The translations under genes were made by a program, and so were the position numbers. From contig CAZCOA010000007.1 of the NCBI GenBank assembly GCA_964500225.1, positions 1-64,000 on the forward strand: 64,000 bases of DNA, in the 5' to 3' direction. The notes beneath the pieces were generated by a model that searched no databases, was not told the DNA's origin, and saw only the letters and a program-made list of their open reading frames with translations. This DNA comes from JAAYDY01 sp964500225 (GTDB lineage: Bacteria > Planctomycetota > Phycisphaerae > FEN-1346 > JAACEH01). Each line of letters begins with the position of its first letter. The stretch's first letter is position 1. Shown one piece after another: positions 26,070 through 33,615 of the stretch.

Positions 26070-26227
26070 GGGCTGATGGAAACCGATATCGCGGTGCCGC
26101 ATGTTGTGCCCTGGCGCCGCCAGCGTCTCCGCTTGCCACGTTCACCTTGTGCGGCCCTCGTGCCCACGATGATTATGGTATCACCGCAATCTGCCGTACA
26201 TCGCACCTTTCCAGGAGGTTCATTCCC

Positions 26228-27223
26228 ATGGCCAAGCTGCCCCAGCGCCGCCTCGGCCGAGGTCTTGACGCCCTGATATCCGGATCCATGCCACCTGCGC
26301 CGCCCCATGAGCCGGCACCCTCGCCCCCACCCGCTGCGGCACCGGGGGCTGCCCCTGACGTGACCCCGTCCACCGTTTCCCCGTCTTTTCCTGCGGCCCC
26401 TGCGACTCAGCCAGACCACGCCGCAGGGCGACCGGCCGAGATCGAAACCGGCCGCATCGACCCCAACCCCTATCAGCCACGTCAGGATTTCGACGAGGAC
26501 GGCATCGAGGAGCTCATGGCCTCGATCCACTCCACCGGTATTATCCAGCCCGTGGTTCTGCGGCCCAAGGCCGGCGGCCGCTACGAACTCGTCAGTGGCG
26601 AGCGTCGCCTCCGGGCCGCCGAGGCTCTCGGCCTGCCAACGGTCCCCGCAATCATCCGCGACGTACCCGACGACCGCCTACTCGAAATGGCCCTGATCGA
26701 GAACATTCAGCGGCGCGACCTGAACCCCATCGAGAAGGCCGAGGCCTTCCGGGACTTCATGGCCCGCTACCACCTTACCCAGGAAGAGGCCGCACGCCGC
26801 ATCGGCGTGGACCGGGCCAGCCTCGCCAACCACATCCGCCTGCTTGAGCTTCCCGAAGAGATCCAAGTGCTGGTCCGCCGGCAGGCCCTCGGGATGAGTC
26901 ACGCCCGGACGATCGCCTCCCTCACGGATCCGGCCGAGCAGCTCGAGTTGGCCAAGCGGGCCATCCGCGACGGGCTCAGTGTGCGACAGCTTGAGCGGGC
27001 GGTCCAGCGCGCCGTCCAGGGGCCAAGCACTCCAGCCAGCCCGATGCCGGGTTCTACTCGCACCAGCAGCCCCCAGGTAGCGGCCCTTGAGAACGAGCTC
27101 CGCTCGCTGCTCGGCACGAAGGTTCGGATTGAAGAGGGTCGCAAGGCCGGCACCGGCCGCATTGTGGTCGAGTACTATAGCTTCGACGACTTCGACCGCA
27201 TTCTCGCCGCGCTTCGTCGCTGA
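26228..27223 (+). CDS. parB: Chromosome partitioning protein ParB
   Basis: ParB is the CTP-dependent clamp that loads at parS and organises the origin for segregation. The 331-aa protein starts with the ParA-interacting peptide LGRGLDALI, followed by a Pro/Ala-rich linker. The N-terminal CTPase domain covers roughly residues 75-170, with NPYQPRQDF, GERRLRAAEAL and ENIQRRDLNP. The HTH domain follows near 180-230 (LTQEEAARRIGVDRASLANH), then a C-terminal dimerisation domain. AGGAGG stands nine bases before the ATG at 26228. The last 19 coding bases (27211-27229 including the stop) are nearly repeated at 27232-27250. Two perfect parS sites flank the gene, but no parA adjoins it. Confidence 0.96.
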   Translation: MAKLPQRRLGRGLDALISGSMPPAPPHEPAPSPPPAAAPGAAPDVTPSTVSPSFPAAPATQPDHAAGRPAEIETGRIDPNPYQPRQDFDEDGIEELMASIHSTGIIQPVVLRPKAGGRYELVSGERRLRAAEALGLPTVPAIIRDVPDDRLLEMALIENIQRRDLNPIEKAEAFRDFMARYHLTQEEAARRIGVDRASLANHIRLLELPEEIQVLVRRQALGMSHARTIASLTDPAEQLELAKRAIRDGLSVRQLERAVQRAVQGPSTPASPMPGSTRTSSPQVAALENELRSLLGTKVRIEEGRKAGTGRIVVEYYSFDDFDRILAALRR

Positions 27224-27250
27224 GTGACCCGGCTTCGTCGTTGGGTGACC
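27211..27250. repeat. Imperfect 19-bp tandem duplication at the parB stop
   Basis: Bases 27211-27229 and 27232-27250 match at 17 of 19 positions with a 21-base period. The second copy restores a Leu-Arg-Arg-like ending and a TGA out of use. It looks like a small tandem duplication of the gene end. Confidence 0.6.
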
Positions 27251-27421
27251 TACCGCCCAGGGTGGTGTCCCATTCGCGTGCCCACTGGACCCGTCGCGTG
27301 GCCCCAGCGCCATTGGTCCGGACCATTTCGCACCCACCCCAGAAGAGACATAAAATCTTTTCTGACAAGTGGTTGCACATTTACCTAGGATTGGCATCCC
27401 ATGGCCACGCGGGCCGCCATC

Positions 27422-27437
27422 TGTTCCACGTGGAACA
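27422..27437. promoter_or_regulatory. parS centromere site 2
   Basis: This is the same perfect 16-bp palindrome TGTTCCACGTGGAACA as site 1, located 198 bases after the parB stop and 388 bases before dnaA. The two sites bracket parB. Confidence 0.92.
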
Positions 27438-27721
27438 TACTCGCGCCGCCGTGACTCGGTTATCGGACTATCCCGATAGGCTACACCGCGCCTTATCGCT
27501 TCCCCGCCCCCATCCGGCGCGTCGCTTTCCCCCTCCAGGCGGACGCCCGCCACAGTCGCCACGGTCGGTTATTACTCTATCTATCTGTCTATTCTTCTGA
27601 TATTGCCAGCCATTGTGCGACATCAGCGCCCCTGGTGCGGCACCGACCGTCTTCGGCGCGCCGGCAGCCGGCGCCTCTGCCCTCGGCTCGAAGCCCTGTC
27701 GCGCCGTGCGTCGGCATTCGG

Positions 27722-27750
27722 TTGACGGTGGGGCCGGCGTTTGATAGAGT
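27722..27750 (+). promoter_or_regulatory. Candidate dnaA promoter
   Basis: TTGACG (27722-27727) and TAGAGT (27745-27750) are separated by 17 bases. The predicted transcript starts near 27757, about 70 bases before the dnaA ATG. Confidence 0.55.
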
Positions 27751-27825
27751 TGTCATGTTGTGTCGGCCGCGGCTACGAGGCTGGCGGAACGATACGAGGT
27801 CGGCTGTCGGAAGGGACTGCACGCG

Positions 27826-29166
27826 ATGAGTCACACGGACGCGGAGCTTTGGCAAACGTTGGTTCACGCGGTGCGTCAGGGCGATCCGGATCCGCAGTTG
27901 GACGCGTTGCTGTCGTCGCTGGAGCCGCAGTTTCTTTCGCCGGACGTATTGCAGGTGGGTTCGTCGCGGCCGCTGCCGGGCGACAGCCAGGAAAGGTTGT
28001 GTCGGTTGCTGGGCGAGGCGGCGGCACGCGCCTGGGGCCGGAGCATCCACGTGAGCGTGCGTCCGTCCTCGGGGCAGTTGGGGTTGCCGTTCGTGCGCCG
28101 TGCGGCCACGGAGCCGCACGAGCAATTGCGGCTCAATCCGAACAACACGTTCGACAACTTTGTGGTGGGACCGAACAACCGCCTGGCACACGCGGCCTGC
28201 ACGGCCGTCAGCGATGCGCCGGGGCAGGCCTACAATCCGCTGTTTTTGCACGGAACGGTGGGCCTGGGCAAGACGCACCTGTTGCAGGCCATTTGTCATC
28301 GACTGCTGGAGAGGCAGGCGGACGTACATATTTTGTACTTGTCATGTGAATCGTTCGTAAATCAGTTCATTGCCTCGGTGGAGCGGGGCGAGCTGGAGCA
28401 GTTCCGCTACCGCTACAGGCACGTGGACGTGCTGGTGATCGACGACGTTCATTTTCTGGCGGACAAGGAGCGGACCCAGGAGGAGTTTTTCCACACGTTC
28501 AACACCTTATACCAGTCGCAGCGTCAGGTGATTCTGTCGAGCGACTCGCCGCCGCACGAGATACCGCACCTGGAGGAGCGTTTGGTGTCGCGGTTCAAGT
28601 GGGGACTGGTGGCGCGCCTGGACAAGCCGAGTTTTGAGACGCGCGTGGCTATCGTGGCGAAGAAGGCGAAGCTGCGCGGCGTGGAGATTCCCGACGATGT
28701 GATTGCATTCATTGCCCGGACCGTGGACACGAACGTTCGCGAGCTGGAGGGGGCCGTAACGCGCATCGCGGCGCAGGCGGTCCTGGCAGGGCAGCCGATC
28801 ACGCTGGATACGGCACGCGAGGTGCTGAGCGACTCCGTGCCGCGCAAGCCGCGCGAGATCATGGTGCCCGAGATTATTGCAGCGGTCGTGAAACGCTACG
28901 GGATTCGTGTGGCGGACTTGCAGAGCAAGAAACGGAACAAGTCGATCGCGACGCCGCGTCAGGTGGCGATGTATCTGGCGAGGCGGATGACGAAGCTAAG
29001 TCTTGAGGAAATCGGCGGTTACTTTGGTGGGCGAGATCACACGACGGTGCTTCATGCGGATCGCAAGATCGAGGAATCGCTCAGCAGCGAGCCTGGACTG
29101 AAGACGATGTTGGAAAGTCTGATGGAGGAAATTCAGGCCGGTTCGTCGGGCGCGGAAACGGTGTAG
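27826..29166 (+). CDS. dnaA: Chromosomal replication initiator protein DnaA
   Basis: DnaA binds DnaA boxes and opens the origin. The 446-aa protein has domain I at the N-terminus (SHTDAELWQTLVHAV), the AAA+ domain with Walker A GTVGLGKTH (about residue 143) and Walker B VLVIDDVHFLADK (about 202), and domain IV with the DNA-binding signature GGRDHTTVLHA (about 401). The ATG at 27826 follows GGAAGGGA; an in-frame ATG at 27760 has no ribosome site. Order dnaA-dnaN-dciA-gyrB downstream is a conserved origin arrangement. Confidence 0.97.
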   Translation: MSHTDAELWQTLVHAVRQGDPDPQLDALLSSLEPQFLSPDVLQVGSSRPLPGDSQERLCRLLGEAAARAWGRSIHVSVRPSSGQLGLPFVRRAATEPHEQLRLNPNNTFDNFVVGPNNRLAHAACTAVSDAPGQAYNPLFLHGTVGLGKTHLLQAICHRLLERQADVHILYLSCESFVNQFIASVERGELEQFRYRYRHVDVLVIDDVHFLADKERTQEEFFHTFNTLYQSQRQVILSSDSPPHEIPHLEERLVSRFKWGLVARLDKPSFETRVAIVAKKAKLRGVEIPDDVIAFIARTVDTNVRELEGAVTRIAAQAVLAGQPITLDTAREVLSDSVPRKPREIMVPEIIAAVVKRYGIRVADLQSKKRNKSIATPRQVAMYLARRMTKLSLEEIGGYFGGRDHTTVLHADRKIEESLSSEPGLKTMLESLMEEIQAGSSGAETV

Positions 29167-29199
29167 CCTGGCAACACGTGTGACTGGACCACGCGACCC

Positions 29200-29208
29200 T
29201 GTGGATAA
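29200..29208 (-). promoter_or_regulatory. DnaA box
   Basis: TGTGGATAA is the exact complement of the consensus TTATCCACA, 34 bases after the dnaA stop. Confidence 0.85.
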
Positions 29209-29411
29209 CCTGACGCTGATTTTGGGTTGTCCGGGCAGGGTATTTCGTGGTTGCGATCAGTCACTTTTTTCGCACAGCGCCGTGCCCAGGGGCACATAGG
29301 GTTGTTGACATTCTATCCACCGTCTGGTTTGTTTCTGGTGTATCTGTAAGTTCTTGTTTTGTTATTACTTGCAATCCGATCACCGGTCTGGTTTCCACTT
29401 TTCAGCAGGCC

Positions 29412-29439
29412 TTACGATGATATGATGGACTGCTAAGAT
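29412..29439 (+). promoter_or_regulatory. Candidate dnaN promoter
   Basis: TTACGA (29412-29417) and TAAGAT (29434-29439) are separated by 16 bases. The leader to the dnaN ATG would be about 30 bases, with GGGGAGG as ribosome site. Confidence 0.45.
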
Positions 29440-29476
29440 AAAATTTCTTGAAAGGCAGCTTCTTGGGGAGGCTCAC

Positions 29477-30580
29477 ATGAAAGTCGTTTGTGATCGTTCG
29501 GTTTTCAGCGACGCGTTTCAGATGGCGCTGGGGGTGGTGAATACCCGCAGCCCGAAGCCGGCCCTTCAGTGTGTGAAGATTGAGAGCACCAAGAAAGAGG
29601 TGCGGCTCCTGGCGACGGATCTGGAGGTTGGCATTCGCCTATCGCTGACCGAAGGCATGGATGTGAGCCAACCAGGCGAGGTGTTGTTGCCGGGTGACCG
29701 GGTGGGAGCGATTCTGAAGGAACTGACGAGCGAGAAGGTGACGCTCACCGTGGAGGAGACCTCGGCGGTGCTGGAGACGGAGGATTCTCGCTTTGCGATC
29801 ATGGGAGACAACCCGGCGTCCTTCCCGTCGGTGCCCGACTTCGGTAAGGACGGGGCGACGGAACTCGATGCCGAGGTGCTTCGAGCGATGATCCGTCGCA
29901 CGATTTTTGCGACGGCGCGCGAAGCAGCGCGGTATGCCCTGAACGGGGTGCTCTGGGAAATCGACGGCAAGGAAGTGCGTCTGGTGGCCACGGACGGGCA
30001 TCGACTGGCGCTGGCCAAGGGCGAGTGCAAGGGCGGCAAGAGTGCCGGCAAGGTGTCGGCGATCGTGCCGACGAAGGCGATGCAGTTGATCGAGCGGTCG
30101 ATCCAGGACGCCGAGACGGTGGAAGTGCAGATCGGGGAGAAAGAGTTGTTGGTAAAGGCCGGTCGCGCGGTGATCTACTCGCGCTTGGTGGACGGACACT
30201 TCCCGAAGTACGAGGACGTGATTCCGAGGGACTCGGACAAGAAGGCGAAGTTGGATACGGCGGCGATGCTGAGCGCGGTGCGTCGGGCGAGCCTGCTGAC
30301 GAACGAGGAATCGCGCGGCGTGAAGTTGACGTTCCGGCCGCACCAGGTGGTGCTGTCGAGCCGCGCGCCGGAAATGGGCGAGGCCAAGGTGACGATGGCG
30401 TGCGAGTTCGAGGGCGCCGACGAATTCGACGTGGCCTTTAATCCGTACTTCCTGATCGACGTGCTGAAGGTGCTGGCGGGGGAGACGGTGACGCTACAAT
30501 TGAAGAGTGCGAACAAGCCGGGGCTGATCCGCGAGGGAAACCACTACGTTCATGTGATCATGCCGGTGAACATTCTGTGA
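29477..30580 (+). CDS. dnaN: DNA polymerase III sliding clamp (beta subunit)
   Basis: The beta clamp tethers DnaE to DNA. The 367-aa product is full length for the three-domain ring protomer, with typical segments LPGDRVGAILKEL, GDNPASFPSVPDF and a C-terminal HVIMPVNIL close to the family ending MPMRL. GGGGAGG precedes the ATG. The stop overlaps the GTG of the following dciA-like gene by four bases. Confidence 0.97.
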   Translation: MKVVCDRSVFSDAFQMALGVVNTRSPKPALQCVKIESTKKEVRLLATDLEVGIRLSLTEGMDVSQPGEVLLPGDRVGAILKELTSEKVTLTVEETSAVLETEDSRFAIMGDNPASFPSVPDFGKDGATELDAEVLRAMIRRTIFATAREAARYALNGVLWEIDGKEVRLVATDGHRLALAKGECKGGKSAGKVSAIVPTKAMQLIERSIQDAETVEVQIGEKELLVKAGRAVIYSRLVDGHFPKYEDVIPRDSDKKAKLDTAAMLSAVRRASLLTNEESRGVKLTFRPHQVVLSSRAPEMGEAKVTMACEFEGADEFDVAFNPYFLIDVLKVLAGETVTLQLKSANKPGLIREGNHYVHVIMPVNIL

Positions 30581-30972
30581 GGTTGCACGGCGCCTTGGGT
30601 CTGCATGGCCACGATCGCGTGGCGGGCGTCCGTCCCGTGGCTGCGGAGCGTCGCATCCTGGGGGAACGTGAGGTTGTGGAGCAGTTGAAGGACATTCTCA
30701 GCCGGTTTCTGGAGACCAGCGGGCTGTCGCGTCGGACGGCCGAGAGCCGGCTGCTGGAGGTGTGGCGTCAGGCGCTGGGCGAGCAGAGCCGGCACACGGC
30801 GCTGGAGGGGATCCGCAAGAACGTGGCGAGTTTTCGCGTGGACAACGCGGCGCTGTTGTCGGAGTTGAACAATTTTCGGAAGTTGGAGTTGTTGTCGTTG
30901 TTGCAGAGTGAAGTCCGCGAGGTGTTCATTCGGGACATCACGTTCCGGCCCGGGCGCGTGGGAAAAGGCTGA
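30577..30972 (+). CDS. dciA: DciA-like (DUF721) replicative helicase operator
   Basis: DciA loads or activates DnaB helicase in bacteria that lack DnaC-type loaders. The 131-aa product matches the DUF721 pattern: an N-terminal helix, then VWRQALGEQSRHTALEGIRK (the W-x8-H core), a beta strand ASFRVDNAALLSEL and the helix LLSLLQSEV followed by VRDITFR-like VFIRDITFRPG. The GTG start overlaps the dnaN stop in GTGA, so synthesis is probably coupled to the clamp. The dnaN-dciA-gyrB order supports the call. A less likely start further in would remove the basic N-terminus. Confidence 0.85.
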   Translation: MRLHGALGLHGHDRVAGVRPVAAERRILGEREVVEQLKDILSRFLETSGLSRRTAESRLLEVWRQALGEQSRHTALEGIRKNVASFRVDNAALLSELNNFRKLELLSLLQSEVREVFIRDITFRPGRVGKG

Positions 30973-31083
30973 AGCGGCGGCCCCGAGCTGCCGAGTCCGG
31001 GCGGTCGGCCGGGACGTGGGGCCGACACGACCCTGCCCGTCCCGTAGTATCAGTGAGCAAACGGAAAGGAGTCTGACCAGACC

Positions 31084-33561
31084 ATGGCCAAAGCGGCTGA
31101 GGACAAGAGCGCATCGAAAGCATACAGCGCCGAGTCGATCCAGGTGCTGAAAGGATTGGAGGCGGTTCGCAAGCGGCCGGACATGTACATCGGCGACCGT
31201 CACACGAGGGGGCTTCACCACTTGGTGTACGAGGTGGTGGACAACTCGATTGACGAGGCGATGGCCGGGTTCTGCGACAAGATCGACGTGGTGATCAATG
31301 CGGACGGGTCGATCAGTTGCAGCGACAACGGTCGCGGGATCCCGGTGGACATGCACAAGACGGAGAAGAAGCCGGCGGTGGAGGTGGCGTTGTCGATGCT
31401 GCACGCCGGGGGCAAGTTCGACCACAACACGTACAAGGTGTCGGGCGGGCTGCACGGGGTGGGCGTGTCGTGCGTGACGGCCTTGAGCGAGTGGCTGGAG
31501 GCGGAGATTCGTCGGGACGGGTACGTGTGGAAGATCGAGTTTGCTCGCGGCGTGAAGACGAAGGACCTTCGTCAGGTGGGCAAGACGACGAAGACGGGCA
31601 CGACGATCAGTTTTCGGCCGGACCCGCAGATTTTCAGCGATACGACGTTCAAGTACGACGTGCTGGCGAGCCGGCTTCGGGAGTTGGCGTACCTGAACGA
31701 GGGGCTGGAGATCACGCTCCGCGACAACCGCAGCGGGCAGGGCGAGACGTTCAAGTTCAAGGAGGGGATTTGCGCGTTCGTGAAGCATCTGAACGCTACG
31801 AAGGAGCTGGTGCATCGCAACGTGATCCACTTCCGCAAAGACGATCCGGAGAGCGGTTCGAGCGTCGAGGTGGCGATGCAGTACAACGACTCGTACAACG
31901 AGAACCTGCTGTCGTTCGCCAACAACATCAACACGATCGAGGGCGGGACGCACCTGTCGGGGTTCAAGGCCGCCCTGACGCGGACACTGAATTTCTACGC
32001 GAAGAAAGCCAATTTGCTGAAGGACACGGTGCCGTCGGGCGACGACCTGCGTGAGGGGCTGACGGCCGTGGTGAGCGTCCGCGTGCGCGACCCGCAGTTC
32101 GAGGGCCAGACGAAGACGAAACTCTCCAACAGCGAGGTGGGCACGCTGGTGGAGACGGTGACGAACGAGATGCTGGGGACGTACCTGGAAGAGGATCCGA
32201 CGACGGCGCGGAAGATCATCACGAAGGCCGTCCAGGCGGCGGCGGCGCGCGAGGCGGCGCGGAAGGCCCGCGACCTGGTGCGTCGCAAGGGCGCGCTGGC
32301 GTCGGGGAACCTCCCGGGGAAGCTGGCGGATTGCAGCGAGCGGGACCCGGCGCTGTGCGAGCTGTTTATCGTCGAGGGCGACTCGGCCGGCGGCAGCGCC
32401 AAGCAGGGGCGGGACCGTCGGACGCAGGCGATCCTGCCGCTAAAGGGGAAGATCCTCAACGTGGAGAAGGCCCGCATCGACAAGATGCTGGCCCACCAGG
32501 AAATCTTCCTGCTCATCCAGGCGCTGGGCACGGGCATCGGCACGGAGGAGTTCGACCTCTCGCGCCTGCGGTACCACAAGGTGATCATCATGACGGATGC
32601 CGACGTGGACGGGAGCCACATCAGGACGCTGTTGCTGACGTTTTTCTTCCGTCAGATGCCGGAACTGATTCGGCGGGGGCACGTGTACATCGCGCAGCCG
32701 CCTCTGTATCGCGTGCGGCGCAAGAAGCACGAGGAATACGTGCTGAGCGACCGCGAGATGAAAGAGACCCTGATGCGGCTGGGGCTCGAGGGCGTGACGC
32801 TGACGATCCGACCTCGCGGCGGCAAGGGGCAGGCGCAGGTTCTCAGCGGTGCGAAGCTGAAGGAGGTGGGCGACCTGCTGATGGAGCTGGAGGAGATGGT
32901 GCGTTTCGTGGAGCGCCGCGGAGTGGCGTTCGAGGAGTTTCTGACGAAGCGCAACGCCGACGGCGACCTGCCGAACTGGTGCGTTCACCTGAACGGGGAT
33001 TTCCACTATGTGTTCAGCGCCGAGGAGGGATTCGAGCTGTGCGAGCAGGCGGCGCGCGAGCGTCTGGTTGCTGCGGGCAAGGCCGAGCCGACCGCCGAAG
33101 AGATCAAGAAGGAGATGGAGCAGATTCCGGAACCGGAAGAGCTCTTCGACGTCAAGGAACTCAACAAGCTGATCCGCAGGCTTCAGGCGCGCGGGCTGGA
33201 CATCGCCGACTGGCGGATCGGCCCGGAAGAGCATCTGGGCGAGAAAGCGGTGTACCGGTTTCTGATCCAGGGCGACGACGTGGAGCGCGAGGTGGCGTGC
33301 CTGGAGGAACTGCTGCCGGCCATCCGCCACGTGGGCCAGCGCGGCATGGACCTTCAGCGGTACAAGGGCCTGGGCGAGATGAACGAGACGCAGCTCTGGG
33401 AGACGACGATGGACCCGGCGCGGCGGTTGCTGAAGCGCGTGTCGCTGGAGGACATGGCCGGGGCCGACGAGATGTTCTCGATCCTGATGGGCGAAGGCGT
33501 CGAGCCGCGACGCGAGTTCATCGAGCGCCACGCCCTGGAAGTGCGGAACCTGGATATCTGA
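31084..33561 (+). CDS. gyrB: DNA gyrase subunit B
   Basis: GyrB is the ATPase half of gyrase, which introduces negative supercoils. The 825-aa protein has the GHKL ATP site EVVDNSIDEAMAG (about residue 52), the TOPRIM motif VEGDSAGGSAKQGRDRRTQA near 430, DADVDGSHI near 506 and QRYKGLGEMN near 758. About 250 residues separate the last two motifs, so it contains the long insertion found in E. coli-type GyrB. The position downstream of dnaN favours gyrB over parE. AAAGGAG lies 12 bases before the ATG. gyrA is not in the window. Confidence 0.96.
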   Translation: MAKAAEDKSASKAYSAESIQVLKGLEAVRKRPDMYIGDRHTRGLHHLVYEVVDNSIDEAMAGFCDKIDVVINADGSISCSDNGRGIPVDMHKTEKKPAVEVALSMLHAGGKFDHNTYKVSGGLHGVGVSCVTALSEWLEAEIRRDGYVWKIEFARGVKTKDLRQVGKTTKTGTTISFRPDPQIFSDTTFKYDVLASRLRELAYLNEGLEITLRDNRSGQGETFKFKEGICAFVKHLNATKELVHRNVIHFRKDDPESGSSVEVAMQYNDSYNENLLSFANNINTIEGGTHLSGFKAALTRTLNFYAKKANLLKDTVPSGDDLREGLTAVVSVRVRDPQFEGQTKTKLSNSEVGTLVETVTNEMLGTYLEEDPTTARKIITKAVQAAAAREAARKARDLVRRKGALASGNLPGKLADCSERDPALCELFIVEGDSAGGSAKQGRDRRTQAILPLKGKILNVEKARIDKMLAHQEIFLLIQALGTGIGTEEFDLSRLRYHKVIIMTDADVDGSHIRTLLLTFFFRQMPELIRRGHVYIAQPPLYRVRRKKHEEYVLSDREMKETLMRLGLEGVTLTIRPRGGKGQAQVLSGAKLKEVGDLLMELEEMVRFVERRGVAFEEFLTKRNADGDLPNWCVHLNGDFHYVFSAEEGFELCEQAARERLVAAGKAEPTAEEIKKEMEQIPEPEELFDVKELNKLIRRLQARGLDIADWRIGPEEHLGEKAVYRFLIQGDDVEREVACLEELLPAIRHVGQRGMDLQRYKGLGEMNETQLWETTMDPARRLLKRVSLEDMAGADEMFSILMGEGVEPRREFIERHALEVRNLDI

Positions 33562-33615
33562 GCGGCGCACGGGCGGCCGCACGAAAGAGGAATGGGCGCG
33601 CTGGAGGTCTAGCTT

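Larger units (their letters stand above)
25528..26227. other. Long non-coding region before parB containing a parS site
   Basis: These 700 bases separate the small membrane gene from parB. parA normally occupies this position, but no deviant Walker ATPase motif (KGGxGKT) is present in any frame. Open frames of up to 140 codons on both strands have no ribosome site and no recognisable motif. A perfect parS palindrome lies at 26003-26018 and a promoter-like pair at 26042-26069. Confidence 0.5.
27224..27825. other. parB-dnaA intergenic region
   Basis: These 602 bases hold no gene. They contain parS site 2 (27422-27437), a short inverted repeat TATCGG/CCGATA (27461-27466 and 27473-27478), an AT-rich pyrimidine tract with TCTATCTATC repeats (27568-27606) and the candidate dnaA promoter (27722-27750). 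I found no perfect DnaA box here. The AT-rich tract could be a second unwinding region of a bipartite origin. Confidence 0.5.
29167..29476. other. oriC: Candidate chromosomal replication origin (oriC)
   Basis: The 310-base dnaA-dnaN spacer has a perfect DnaA box TGTGGATAA at 29200-29208 and a 7-of-9 match CTATCCACC at 29313-29321. The stretch 29336-29380 is markedly T-rich and AT-rich for this genome, as expected of a DNA-unwinding element. It also carries a promoter-like pair for dnaN at 29412-29439. Only one perfect box is visible, fewer than in many origins, so further boxes may lie upstream of dnaA. Confidence 0.65.
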
